Origin: Armatimonadota bacterium
Lineage (GTDB): Bacteria; Cloacimonadota; Cloacimonadia; Cloacimonadales; TCS61
Direction of reading: 5' to 3'
DNA length: 44,398 bases
Assembly: GCA_013203665.1 (NCBI GenBank)
Contig: JABMPU010000198.1
Coordinates: 1-44,398 of the forward strand
This document shows positions 9,351 through 18,512 of this stretch, piece by piece. How positions within the stretch are numbered: position 1 is the stretch's first letter; each line of letters starts with the position of its first letter. The notes beneath the pieces are model-generated. The model was given only the letters and a program-made list of their open reading frames with translations, ran no database searches and had not been told where the DNA came from. The translations under genes and the position numbers were made by a program.

Positions 9351-9811
9351 ACAGGTAAAATTTAGAATTTAATTTATAAGTCAAATGTTTTGTTTTGGTG
9401 GAACCTTGAAAAAGACCTTGCGAATGGTTTCGACTTGTGACGCAGTGCGAGTTGAGAACATTCAGGATGTCATCATTCCCGACTCGCTGCAAGCTTACGA
9501 GTCAGGTCTGATTCTGGTTGGATCAGTTGAATATTCTAAATCATGTTTATTGTTTTTCTTTATAAGTCCGAAACGGAATTTCTCGATCATTGTGTTACCA
9601 AAGAGACTTTGGTAACAAGTAGCAGAACCTGAAAACCCTGCAAAAGTCTCTTTCAAATTTTCTTTTTATTTGACTTTTTCAGGGTTGGGATGAAACTAAA
9701 ATCTGAATGAAACCTTGAGAGTGCTAAGCACGAAGAAGTTTATAGAAAGAAGCCTTTTCAAGGATGGTTTTTCGTTTTCGAGAAACATTCCGATTGAATG
9801 AACAAAATTAA
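9351..9811. other. Non-coding gap of repeats and hairpins between clpX and the epimerase gene
   Basis: I see no credible gene in these 461 bases; the only longer frame (plus strand, 76 codons) has no protein-like composition. The region holds a perfect 10-base hairpin GTTACCAAAG-aga-CTTTGGTAAC at 9594-9616 and an AACCCTG/CAGGGTT pair near 9638-9688. It also has degenerate words also seen in other gaps (CATTCCCGACTCG, ACCTTGAAAAAG). The epimerase and barrel transcript must start here, and clpX transcription must end here. Confidence 0.5.
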
Positions 9812-11047
9812 TTATATACTTTGAGCTTTCTTAATGGTTTTATAAGTGAAAACAGGAGCATGATCTCCCAAAATAACATTTTTGGAAATCATACATTCTG
9901 TAATATTTTCCTGTTCAGGAAGGTCATACATGATGTCGATCAAGAATTTTTCCATAATAGCACGTAATCCGCGCGCTCCGGTTTTGTGAGATAGAGCTAT
10001 TTTGGCAATTTCCCGAAGTGCATCTTCACGGAAATTAAGATTTACACCTTCCAATTCAAAAAGTTTTTTATATTGATTGCAGATGGCATTTTTGGGTTTT
10101 GTAAGAATTTCCATTAAGGCTGCTTCATCCAATTCATGCAAAGAACTGGTTATTGGAATTCTTCCTACTAACTCGGGAATTAAACCATATTTCACAAAAT
10201 CTACAGGAATAGATTTATCAAATAAATCCGGAGATATTTCGCTTTTAGAAACAATATCTGCATCAAAACCGATGGTTTTTTTGTTCAGCCTGTTTTGAAT
10301 GATTTTTTCCAATCCGAAAAAAGCACCACCGGAAATGAATAAAATGTTTTTTGTATTAATTTCAATAAAATCCTGATGCGGATGTTTTCTTCCACCTTTT
10401 GGAGGAACATTAACTTTGGCACCTTCCAATATTTTCAGAAGTGCTTGCTGAACACCTTCACCGGAAACATCCCGCGTGATCGAAGGTGTTTCCGATTTAC
10501 GAGCAATTTTATCTAATTCATCGATGTAGATAATACCTTTCTCAGCTTTTTCTACATCATAATTTGCATTTTGTAATAATCTTACCAGGATATTTTCTAC
10601 GTCTTCACCAACATATCCGGCTTCGGTTAAAGTGGTTGCATCAGCAATTGCAAAAGGGACTTTAAGCAGTTTTGCCAAAGTTTGTGCAATCAGAGTTTTG
10701 CCGGAACCGGTTGGTCCGATCATCAAAATATTGCTTTTTTCAATTTCAATATCATCATTTTTCTTTTGCTTGAAAATTCGCTTATAATGATTGTAAACAG
10801 CTACTGAAATAATCTTTTTTGCAGATTCCTGTCCGATTACATATTGATTGAGGAATCCATGAATTTCGCGTGGTTTGGGAAGTACAAAATTATCCAGTTC
10901 TTCCTGCTGATGGTCAGATTCCACAATGGTGGAGCACATATCAATACATTCATCGCAGATGTTTCCATTTATTCCTTTTATCAAATAATGAGTTTCAGTT
11001 TCGGAACGTCCGCAAAAAGAACAGCGATGCAATTTATCATTTGCCAC
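9812..11047 (-). CDS. clpX: ATP-dependent Clp protease ATP-binding subunit ClpX
   Basis: ClpX unfolds tagged substrates and threads them into ClpP. The GTG at 11045-11047 is chosen as start because AAGGAG lies seven bases upstream and the product then begins [14 protein letters not shown], the normal family start; an ATG 27 bases further up lacks this. The protein is 411 residues. It has an N-terminal four-Cys zinc-binding domain (CSFCGRS ... CDECIDMC), Walker A GPTGSGKT, pore loop GYVGED, Walker [10 protein letters not shown], and sensor-2 [11 protein letters not shown]. The start overlaps the end of clpP by 11 bases, and the ribosome site lies inside clpP, so translation is probably coupled. 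Confidence 0.97.
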   Translation of the reverse strand: MANDKLHRCSFCGRSETETHYLIKGINGNICDECIDMCSTIVESDHQQEELDNFVLPKPREIHGFLNQYVIGQESAKKIISVAVYNHYKRIFKQKKNDDIEIEKSNILMIGPTGSGKTLIAQTLAKLLKVPFAIADATTLTEAGYVGEDVENILVRLLQNANYDVEKAEKGIIYIDELDKIARKSETPSITRDVSGEGVQQALLKILEGAKVNVPPKGGRKHPHQDFIEINTKNILFISGGAFFGLEKIIQNRLNKKTIGFDADIVSKSEISPDLFDKSIPVDFVKYGLIPELVGRIPITSSLHELDEAALMEILTKPKNAICNQYKKLFELEGVNLNFREDALREIAKIALSHKTGARGLRAIMEKFLIDIMYDLPEQENITECMISKNVILGDHAPVFTYKTIKKAQSI

Positions 11048-11642
11048 TTTTTTCTCCTTGTTTTCTGGAAGCAATCACTTCATCGATAATTCCGTAATTT
11101 TTGGATTCTTCAGCACTCATAAAAAAATTTCTGTCGGAATCTTTCATTATTTTTTTTAAAGGTTGTTTTGTATGTTTTTGCAGGATTTGATTTAATCTTT
11201 CTTTATGATGCAGGATTTCTTTTGTTTGAATCTCAATATCAGATGCTTGACCTTGAATTCCTCCTAAAGGTTGATGAATCATTATTCGTGCATTGGGAAG
11301 AGCAAAACGTTTTTCCGGAACTCCTGCTGAAAGTAATAATGCTCCCATGCTTGCTGCTTGCCCTATACAAATAGTGCTTACATCCGGACGGATATATTGC
11401 ATTGTATCATAAATTGCCAAACCGGCAGTTATTGAACCTCCGGGACTATTAATGTACATATAAATATCTTTATCGGGATCTTCTGCTTCCAGATGAAGGA
11501 ATTGAGCGATTACTACATTAGCAACATTATCATCTATGGGAGAACCCAAAAAAATAATCCTATCCTTGAGCAGGCGAGAATAAATATCATAAGCTCTTTC
11601 CACTTTCCCATTTTGCTCTACAACTATTGGTACATACGGCAT
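11037..11642 (-). CDS. clpP: ATP-dependent Clp protease proteolytic subunit ClpP
   Basis: This cytoplasmic serine peptidase forms the tetradecameric chamber used by ClpX. At 201 residues it is the usual length. The catalytic triad is visible: Ser in [14 protein letters not shown], His in RIMIHQP, and Asp in [14 protein letters not shown]. The oxyanion-loop segment INSPGGSI is intact. GGGAG lies upstream of the ATG. It sits between tig and clpX, a conserved bacterial order; the 155-base gap to tig is AT-rich and may hold a separate promoter. Confidence 0.97.
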   Translation of the reverse strand: MPYVPIVVEQNGKVERAYDIYSRLLKDRIIFLGSPIDDNVANVVIAQFLHLEAEDPDKDIYMYINSPGGSITAGLAIYDTMQYIRPDVSTICIGQAASMGALLLSAGVPEKRFALPNARIMIHQPLGGIQGQASDIEIQTKEILHHKERLNQILQKHTKQPLKKIMKDSDRNFFMSAEESKNYGIIDEVIASRKQGEKSGK

Positions 11643-11797
11643 AAAAACTCCCTTTTTTTACACTGATTACTTATGATTATCTATTTAAATAAAAAATATT
11701 TAAAAATATTTTTTATCATAATTTCTTTCATAGTAAATCACGTTAATCTGCGTCTAATTTACCTTCTAAAGAAAGATAAATTTTATTAGCTATTAAA

Positions 11798-13069
11798 TCA
11801 AGTTTTTTCTTTATCTTTTTTTGGATAGGGAACGAATTTGGAACTTTTTTCTATCAATTCAAACAATTTCTTTTCTTCAGCAGCATACTTAAAATCCTCA
11901 CTTTCGATTTGCTTTTTATAAAGTTCCTTATATTTATCGATTTCCATTTTCAGATTTTCTGCAGCTTCCTTGATGATCTTTTCTTTATCAGCATCTGTAA
12001 TTTCTATTTTTTCTATCTTCTTGATTTCATTAAGAATATAATGTGATTTCATTTGATGTTCTGCAATTTTTTCATAAATAGGAATTACCTTATCAATATC
12101 CATTTTATAAGATTCAGCATAATTTTTTGCCATTGATTCTGCATAATTTCGAATCATGGAGGGAGGAATTTCCAGAGGATTCGCTTCAATCAATTTTTCG
12201 ATAATTGCATTTCGAAGCATTTCCGTATTCTCTTTTTTGATTTTCTTTTTTAGCTCTTCTGCAATTTTTGTACGTAGGTCTTCCACAGAATCATATTCAA
12301 TGTCTTTGGCAAATTCGTCGTTCAGTTCCGGCAAAATTTTTCTTTTGATGGATAACACTTTGACGAGAAATACTCTATCTTTAATATTTTCAGTAATGTC
12401 TTTATCATCAGTTTTTTGAGATTTGGTGAATAGCCTGGTTTTGATTTCATCACCGACTTTGGTGTTTGTAAGGTTTTTATTGAATGTATCCGAATAAACA
12501 TTGTCTCCCAAAACAAATGTTCTTTTGATATCTTTTGTGATGTTTCCATTCTCATCCAGAAAGTTGATTTCAGCTTCGATAATATCACTTTTTATAGAGG
12601 GAGAATCTGCATCGATTACAGTTGCCATCTGGTTCCTGAAATCTTCGATAGTATCAACAATCATCTTAGGTTTGAATTTAGTTTTCTCATAAGGAATTTC
12701 CAGGTTTTGGTATTTCTTAATTATGATTTCCGGCATCACTTCATATTTGAAGATAGCAACCAAATTTTGTCCTTTTTCCCATTCGATTTTTGTAGCTTCT
12801 CCCTGATTAACCGGATTTATCTTAAGTTCATCGAGTGCTGCTTTATAATAATCACCCAATTTTTTATTGTAAAATTCATCTTTTGCATGTTCCTGATAAT
12901 TTCGCTCAACCATTGCCAGAGGTGCTTTCCCTTTTCTGAAACCGGGAATAACAACATAATTTCTAAATTGATTCAGCACTTCTTTGTAATCTGACAAAGC
13001 TTTTTCAGAATCGATTGTAATTGTCAATTCTTTAACACTTTGAGTAATATCTTTTATTTCTGTTTTCAC
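11798..13069 (-). CDS. tig: Trigger factor (ribosome-associated chaperone and prolyl isomerase)
   Basis: Trigger factor binds ribosomal protein L23 at the exit tunnel and shields nascent chains. The N-terminal ribosome-binding domain has the signature GFRKGKAP (near residue 44). A middle FKBP-like region (about 150-235) is degenerate, and the helical C-terminal chaperone domain is lysine- and glutamate-rich. Length is 423 residues, normal for the family. The start is a GTG at 13067-13069 with GAGG five to six bases upstream. The tRNA-Leu gene ends only 27 bases before it on the same strand, so both may come from one transcript. Confidence 0.95.
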   Translation of the reverse strand: MKTEIKDITQSVKELTITIDSEKALSDYKEVLNQFRNYVVIPGFRKGKAPLAMVERNYQEHAKDEFYNKKLGDYYKAALDELKINPVNQGEATKIEWEKGQNLVAIFKYEVMPEIIIKKYQNLEIPYEKTKFKPKMIVDTIEDFRNQMATVIDADSPSIKSDIIEAEINFLDENGNITKDIKRTFVLGDNVYSDTFNKNLTNTKVGDEIKTRLFTKSQKTDDKDITENIKDRVFLVKVLSIKRKILPELNDEFAKDIEYDSVEDLRTKIAEELKKKIKKENTEMLRNAIIEKLIEANPLEIPPSMIRNYAESMAKNYAESYKMDIDKVIPIYEKIAEHQMKSHYILNEIKKIEKIEITDADKEKIIKEAAENLKMEIDKYKELYKKQIESEDFKYAAEEKKLFELIEKSSKFVPYPKKDKEKT

Positions 13070-13096
13070 TTATTCCTCATTAATCATGGAGTTTTG

Positions 13097-13185
13097 TGGT
13101 GCGAAAGAGGGGATTTGAACCCCTACGAGATCAGCTCTCACTGGATTCTAAGTCCAGCGCGTCTACCAAATTCCGCCACTTTCGC
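13097..13185 (-). tRNA. tRNA-Leu, anticodon UAG
   Basis: On the minus strand the acceptor GCGAAAG pairs with CTTTCGC, followed by discriminator A and an encoded CCA. The D arm contains TTGGTAGAC, the anticodon loop CTTAGAA has TAG at 13148-13150 (reads CUA), a long variable arm (GAGAGCTGATCTC) marks a class II tRNA, and the T arm reads GGGGTTCAAATCCCC. All stems pair. It lies between a TPR-protein gene (8 bases away) and tig. Confidence 0.97.
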
Positions 13186-13193
13186 TAAAAAAA

Positions 13194-14294
13194 TTATTTA
13201 TTTAATTTTTGTTTGGCTAAATTCAAAAGTAACTGAGCATCTTGAGATTCTTTATCCAGTTCTTGCCATTTTTCAGCATAAATCAAAAGATCTTCAAACT
13301 TCTTTGAATTGCTCAGATAGAAACAAAGGTCAGAAAGAATATCTGTTCTTTCAGGTTCGAGTTCGTAAGCTCTTTTTAAATACGAAATCGCTTCATCAAC
13401 TAAATTCAACTGAGCAGTATAACCATAAGCACTAAGTATCGCATCTATGTTGTCCGGTTCGATTTCTAATACTTTTTTATATGATTCATAAGCCTGTTCA
13501 GGATTATCCAATCTTGAATAGGTAATTGCCAGGTTGTAAAAGTTATCAAGATTTGAGGGATTTATCTCAGAAGCTTTTGTATACCACTCGACCGCTTTTT
13601 CAAAATCTTCCAATCCAAAATATGTGTTTGCAATTTGAGTTCGAACCATATCATCTTCAGGTTCAAGTTCAGTATTCTTTATCATGTATTCCAAAGTTTT
13701 CTCAGTATCGCCTTTCTTATTGTAAGCGTAAGCAAGCATTTTAATGGTTTTTGAACTATCCGGAGCCATTTCATCTAAAGCTAAAAATTCTTCAATACAA
13801 CCATCATAATCTTCATTTTTAAATTTTTCTTGAGCCTGACGGAAAATATTTATCCAGCAGCTTGCTTTAAATTTTTTAATTTGTTCCAATTTATCTTCTA
13901 ATTTTTCTTTTTTGATATGCTTCTTATAAAATTTCTTTGCTGCCTTTTCATCTGTTTTCAAGATTTCCTGATGTTCAGCAAAAATTGCATTTATTTCAAT
14001 TATTGCTTTACAATAATATGAATTTGCTTCAAAATAATCTTGGATAACATCATAGTAAATGCTTGCTACATTTTCCAGAGAAATAATATGATGAGGATTT
14101 TCTATAAGCACTGCTTTAAATAGCGGGAGTGCCTTTTCGTATCTACCACCACTCAAATGCATGTTTGCAGAACGCAGATTTTTATTACCGTCTGCTGATA
14201 GTTTCTGAGACTCTGCTAATAGCGAAACAGCAATGAATAGTATGACTACAATCATTATTAACGATTTGAAAAACAAAGAATTAAATCTTTTCAT
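13194..14294 (-). CDS. Exported tetratricopeptide-repeat protein
   Basis: The 366-residue protein begins with a signal peptide or membrane anchor (about 9-28, LIMIVVILFIAVSLLAES). It has at least six TPR units: one near residue 45 (GRYEKALPLFKAVLIENP), then a lysine-rich helical insert (about 105-140), then a continuous run from about 160 with units such as EDFEKAVEWYTKASEINPSN and EQAYESYKKVLEIEPDN. This indicates a periplasmic or membrane-attached protein-protein scaffold; the partner is unknown. A good ribosome site (GGAGG) precedes the ATG. Its stop lies eight bases from tRNA-Leu. Confidence 0.8.
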   Translation of the reverse strand: MKRFNSLFFKSLIMIVVILFIAVSLLAESQKLSADGNKNLRSANMHLSGGRYEKALPLFKAVLIENPHHIISLENVASIYYDVIQDYFEANSYYCKAIIEINAIFAEHQEILKTDEKAAKKFYKKHIKKEKLEDKLEQIKKFKASCWINIFRQAQEKFKNEDYDGCIEEFLALDEMAPDSSKTIKMLAYAYNKKGDTEKTLEYMIKNTELEPEDDMVRTQIANTYFGLEDFEKAVEWYTKASEINPSNLDNFYNLAITYSRLDNPEQAYESYKKVLEIEPDNIDAILSAYGYTAQLNLVDEAISYLKRAYELEPERTDILSDLCFYLSNSKKFEDLLIYAEKWQELDKESQDAQLLLNLAKQKLNK

Positions 14295-14645
14295 TATTTC
14301 CTCCGATTTTTTAATACAAAATTTTACTGCAAATTTTCGTGCGTTGTTTATAAGTCAAGGATTTTTTGAGGTTTAGAAGTATGTTTTGGAGAGCTTCCGA
14401 AATTTCATGCAAATTGTCATTCCCGCAAAAGCGGGAATCTAAAGATATGTTTCGGAAAGTATAAATCTCCTCGTCACTAAAAAGCCGCAAGCCTTGCGTA
14501 CAATATCAGTTTTGGAAACACATTTTATTTAGAAATTGGTATCCAAGCTGGGGGTTGAATACCAGAATTCGCTATTGAGAGAAGCAGAAGCTTCTGGAGT
14601 TAGCTCCTTCCGAACTGAAAAATTCGGAAGGGAAAAAATAGAAAA
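14295..14645. other. Non-coding gap with several palindromes
   Basis: No credible coding sequence was found. Besides the GTCATTCCC repeat (14415-14440) it contains a perfect nine-base stem CCTTCCGAA/TTCGGAAGG (14606-14631) just after the PAS gene's stop, plausibly a transcript-end hairpin though no T-run follows it on the minus strand. Small palindromes such as AGAAGCTTCT (14587-14596) are also present. Confidence 0.5.
14415..14440. repeat. GTCATTCCCGC palindromic repeat
   Basis: TGTCATTCCCGC, a four-base loop, then GCGGGAATCT. The stem ATTCCCGC/GCGGGAAT is perfect. Same family as 596-652 and 24060-24125; such units are widely dispersed in bacterial genomes. Confidence 0.7.
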
Positions 14646-15401
14646 TTACTCGCTTTTTCTTGTCCAGGCTCCATCCCAGGCAACAGTTCTTGGTTTACAG
14701 GAGTCACTCAAAACTGTGATAATTAGTATATCTTCTTTGATTTCAAATTGGTAGATTCCAGGTTCAGGGCAATCTGCATCGATAAAAGTAATCTGATTTC
14801 CCTTAAATAAATTTTCACCGCTCGTATTGGTATGATTAGTTCCTTCATCCAACACAATAAAATCGAAAGTTTTATCTTCATTAAAAACCACTTGAGCATT
14901 GAATGTTATATCTTCAGCTTCAACTGCTCTAAGCCAGCTTCCAATAATTTCATCTTCCGGTTTTGGAGTGATATCCTGCACAATGCCAAATAAGCGGGAT
15001 GGTTTTCCTTCATCATCATAAATGAGCCAGGCTTGATGACGGGTGGGGAAGATGGTGCCATCTTTGCGGATATATTCCTTTTCGTACACACCAGAATAAC
15101 CTTCTTTGAGAACTTTCTCAAAAAGCTCCTGTTCCATTTCATGCCATTCTTTCGGCGTCAATTCCTGAAAGGTAATCTCTCTAATTTCAGCTATTGAGTA
15201 GCCCAGCATATCAAGATAAACCTGGTTTGCATCGAGCGTTTTACCGTCGAGAGTGTTGAGCACAATACCACTGTAGCAAGCTTGATCAAGGGAATTCAAT
15301 AAAGTGTCGATACGTTCATTATTCCTTTCTTTTTGTTGAATGCATGAAATCAGTAAAATAAAAATCAAACCAAATCCCAAAAATTTTAATAAAGTTTTCA
15401 T
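14646..15401 (-). CDS. Lipoprotein with a PAS domain and a C-terminal lipocalin-like domain, no transmitter
   Basis: The 251-residue protein starts with a lipoprotein signal peptide (FGLIFILLISC, lipobox LISC at about residue 20). A PAS domain with PAC follows (about 30-150): GIVLNTLDGKTLDANQVYLD, MLGYSIAEI, then EYIRKDGTIFPTRHQAWLI and LFGIVQDIT. A short all-beta domain (about 155-251) starts IIGSWLRAVE and ends DGAWTRK, like lipocalin-type 'GSW..' domains. There is no histidine kinase, cyclase or DNA-binding part, and the PAS would lie outside the cytoplasm, which is unusual. GGAGG precedes the ATG. It could be a periplasmic ligand sensor or a remnant of a sensor kinase fused to a secreted domain. 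Confidence 0.75.
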   Translation of the reverse strand: MKTLLKFLGFGLIFILLISCIQQKERNNERIDTLLNSLDQACYSGIVLNTLDGKTLDANQVYLDMLGYSIAEIREITFQELTPKEWHEMEQELFEKVLKEGYSGVYEKEYIRKDGTIFPTRHQAWLIYDDEGKPSRLFGIVQDITPKPEDEIIGSWLRAVEAEDITFNAQVVFNEDKTFDFIVLDEGTNHTNTSGENLFKGNQITFIDADCPEPGIYQFEIKEDILIITVLSDSCKPRTVAWDGAWTRKSE

Positions 15402-15433
15402 CTCTCCTCCAATTTTATTTTTTTTTCAATAAA

Positions 15434-15462
15434 ACTTTAGTTATAGCGTCCTTTAAAGTCAA
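15434..15462 (-). promoter_or_regulatory. Candidate promoter of the PAS lipoprotein gene
   Basis: Minus strand: TTGACT (15457-15462), 17-base spacer, TAAAGT (15434-15439), ending 32 bases before the ATG at 15401. Confidence 0.4.
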
Positions 15463-15528
15463 GAATAATTCTATTCTTATTTTAAAATATCGGTAAAATA
15501 TTTAAAGTTTTCACCCAAAATCATTATC

Positions 15529-18501
15529 TCATTTCAACAGCAAACATTTCTTCACAGCTTCAGTTTTGCCATTCACATTTAGTTTATAAAAATAGATTCC
15601 AGATGTAACAAGTTTATTGTTATCATCGGTTCCATCCCAAACTACCGAATGCTTCCCGGATGGAAGCTGATCGCTTAAAAGCTGTTTCACTTTCTGTCCT
15701 TTCAGATTATAAATTATTATCTCTGCGTTCTCAGCGTCCTCTGCGGTGAAAGAGATTGTAGTTGAGGGATTGAAGGGATTTGGATAGCTTGAAATATCGA
15801 TTATCATTGGATTCACTTCTTCATTGTTTATAGAAGATAAATAATCTAAATAACCGGAAACCAAAAACAAATCTCCCCAGCCCTCCGAATCATATTCTGT
15901 TCGTAAAAAGCTTACATAAATTGAATCACTTTCATCAAAAGTGATACTTATTTTAGAAAAGGGTGAAAGGTTAATAGCTGAAAAATCACTTTGCCAAGTA
16001 TAATTATACTCAAAATCATCAGAATTAATGGCGTAAATGAAGTCAAAATTCAAAGGGTTATCCAAGATATTTACATGTTCATAAACTTTAATATTGGAAT
16101 CCGAGATATTAAAATTATTTAAATGAATTTCATTGTATTCAAAAGATTCCAATAATTCAGCAACATTATTAATATAATCATATTTTGCAATTTCATCAAC
16201 TTGAATTTCAAGCGAATATTCATAAACCAGACTTGTACCGAATAGATAAATATCATTTTCATAGATTTTTATATTTTTTAAATCTGCTAAAAGTATCGGA
16301 AGTGAATTTTCAAAATATGAATTTCCATTATCAGTAGAAATAATAATGTTCATCAAAAAGGGAGAAGATGTTCCATAAGCGATTACAACCAGGTCATTTT
16401 CCTGGTCTATACTAATATCGGTTATCATATGCTCGAAGCTTTGTTCAAATTGTGTTTGGAAGGTTATGCCATTATCGATTGAACGAGCCACATTAAAAAT
16501 TTGTTCCGATCCTCCAATATTCACATGTGGATAATCAGTCAATAAATTATTCATTAACCTGCTGTCATAATGATAATCTTTATCATAACCGGTTGGAAAG
16601 TGGCATCCATCGTAATGCCAGTTATCCAGATCCCAGGGACTGGGATTTGAATATCCGTTCGGATGATTATATGGATCAGAACCGGAGCGATGCACATATC
16701 CTCTTCTTCTTTGAGCTAATGAGCCAAATAAATGAATAGTTCCTCTTTCAAAAACGATATTCTCAGCAGATTCGGGCCAAACCGGATTGTAAGCCGGCCA
16801 ATCCGTGCCATAAGGGAAGATATAATCTGAGGGATTATTATTTGGATATGAATATATATAAGCCGAGCTTTCATAAGGATATCCGCAAGTACCGAAAGGA
16901 CATGGAGTTGGATCTCCTCCATGCAGATTGAAACCTTCAATATTGGGTGGCACAAACGGGCTGTGCGGATAAATGAATTTATGGAAATCTATATAGGTAT
17001 ATAATGTATCATCAAATGAATATGGGCTCATAGCTGTGAAATTTGGAGTTGAACCATGATGATGCTGGTATTCAAAGGTAAATATTCCATCATAATGACA
17101 GGCATTAGCTCCGTAAATTAGAGTATCACCTTGTCCCAGGGCAGCAAAAGCTCCATATAAATATATATCATTACAATTGTCCGCACTTATAGAAAAATTC
17201 TCAAATGGATCGATATTTTTATACTTGATTATAATCTTTTTTTCTGAAACCAGACCAAAGTAATCTGTCATATTAACAGGGTCTTCATCTGGCGGAGCAC
17301 CCATCGTTGTTCCTTGGTAAGTAATATCACCGACAATAAAAATCGTATCAGCACAACCCCAGGTTTGTTTTCCGCTTATATAACCTTCTATCCAGAGCTG
17401 TTGATCTTCCACGAAAATAGAATAATTATTCACAGTACCATTGGGACCTGGAATCCAGGTTGTATCATAAATAGCAATCTGATTTGTCCAGACTATATCA
17501 GAATCTTCAAACCAGTTTCCACCGGCATCGATAATAGCATTTGCATGTGCTGCATTCATAGGATACCAGCTATAAACATCAAAATCTTCATAATCCACAA
17601 GTTCTATTTCACCGTACCATGATTGATAAGCAGAACCATTAATTTTCACATAGACAATATCTGCGTCCGGATTACTGAACGGTTGCATACCATACATTCG
17701 TAATTCGGTTGCTATCGGTCCATAAGGATTGAGTAATTCCTCTTGATAACCTCCTAAGAATATCATATCCATCGGAGCGACATATACAAGTAAAATTCCG
17801 CTAGGATAATGAAGGAAATTTCCGGCAGTAGTTACCTTCTCATGAAAAGTGGGCCAGCCATTATTATTACCTCCTCCTCCTTGTTCGATCCAGATATCTG
17901 AATTGGAATGAACCGGACCGTGAAATACATCTGTTCCCCTGAATCTTGTAATTGGTTGATTGATATTAGCATTTTCAAATTCTTCAATATTTGTGAAATG
18001 CTCATAATAGGATAATTGTTTTTTTTTACCTGTGATATAGCAAAGCTGAATAACATCATTATTGCTTGTTACAACCGGGGCACGGAATACATTTTCAGAA
18101 ATCATTTCAATATCAAATGTATTTCCATTATCATTTGATATTGCTTTATACAGGTTTGAATAGATAGTGGTATGATAGTTAGTGTAAAAAACTGCTATTG
18201 TACCATTTGAGAGAATCTCAAATACAGGTTCACCGAAATAAGCATGGGTTGTATCAATCTCAGTAAAATTGAAACTATTCCCATAATCATCTGAATATCC
18301 AAAAATAACTTTTTGATGGATACCTTCTTTTTTAAGAAATGAAACATAGATTTCATTTTCGATTACTTTTAAAGCCTGCTGCTCTGAAAATTTTACTTGA
18401 AAGTAAGGGCTATTAACCTGTATCGGTTCATTAAACTGAGAATAAAGGCTTGAACATACAATTAGAAAAATAACTAAAAAAAATAAAATACTTTTTTTCA
18501 T
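15529..18501 (-). CDS. Very large T9SS-exported protein with sialidase-like (BNR) repeats
   Basis: The 990-residue protein has a signal peptide (residues 1-21). Repeats carry Asp-box-like cores (SDDYGNSF near 70, SNDNGNTF near 125, SIDNGITF near 680, STDNGNSY near 725), which suggests beta-propeller blades. The central region (about 480-640) is rich in His, Tyr and Pro (EYQHHHGSTPNF, GYVHRSGSDPYNHPNGY) and fits no domain I know. The C-terminus is a type A sorting domain (YPNPFNPSTTISF, IIYNLKGQKVKQLL, SGIYFYKLNVNGKT, KKCLLLK). A strong ribosome site (AGGAGGAG) lies upstream. It follows the 487-residue repeat protein after 11 bases, so the two form an operon of surface cargo. No sialidase active-site arginine triad could be assigned, so enzymatic activity is doubtful. 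Confidence 0.8.
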   Translation of the reverse strand: MKKSILFFLVIFLIVCSSLYSQFNEPIQVNSPYFQVKFSEQQALKVIENEIYVSFLKKEGIHQKVIFGYSDDYGNSFNFTEIDTTHAYFGEPVFEILSNGTIAVFYTNYHTTIYSNLYKAISNDNGNTFDIEMISENVFRAPVVTSNNDVIQLCYITGKKKQLSYYEHFTNIEEFENANINQPITRFRGTDVFHGPVHSNSDIWIEQGGGGNNNGWPTFHEKVTTAGNFLHYPSGILLVYVAPMDMIFLGGYQEELLNPYGPIATELRMYGMQPFSNPDADIVYVKINGSAYQSWYGEIELVDYEDFDVYSWYPMNAAHANAIIDAGGNWFEDSDIVWTNQIAIYDTTWIPGPNGTVNNYSIFVEDQQLWIEGYISGKQTWGCADTIFIVGDITYQGTTMGAPPDEDPVNMTDYFGLVSEKKIIIKYKNIDPFENFSISADNCNDIYLYGAFAALGQGDTLIYGANACHYDGIFTFEYQHHHGSTPNFTAMSPYSFDDTLYTYIDFHKFIYPHSPFVPPNIEGFNLHGGDPTPCPFGTCGYPYESSAYIYSYPNNNPSDYIFPYGTDWPAYNPVWPESAENIVFERGTIHLFGSLAQRRRGYVHRSGSDPYNHPNGYSNPSPWDLDNWHYDGCHFPTGYDKDYHYDSRLMNNLLTDYPHVNIGGSEQIFNVARSIDNGITFQTQFEQSFEHMITDISIDQENDLVVIAYGTSSPFLMNIIISTDNGNSYFENSLPILLADLKNIKIYENDIYLFGTSLVYEYSLEIQVDEIAKYDYINNVAELLESFEYNEIHLNNFNISDSNIKVYEHVNILDNPLNFDFIYAINSDDFEYNYTWQSDFSAINLSPFSKISITFDESDSIYVSFLRTEYDSEGWGDLFLVSGYLDYLSSINNEEVNPMIIDISSYPNPFNPSTTISFTAEDAENAEIIIYNLKGQKVKQLLSDQLPSGKHSVVWDGTDDNNKLVTSGIYFYKLNVNGKTEAVKKCLLLK

Positions 18502-18512
18502 GTCTCCTCCTA

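Noticed and set aside
9385-9615. Plus-strand open frame of 76 codons in the clpX-epimerase gap
   Set aside because: It has no ribosome site or protein-like composition and runs through palindromic repeats.
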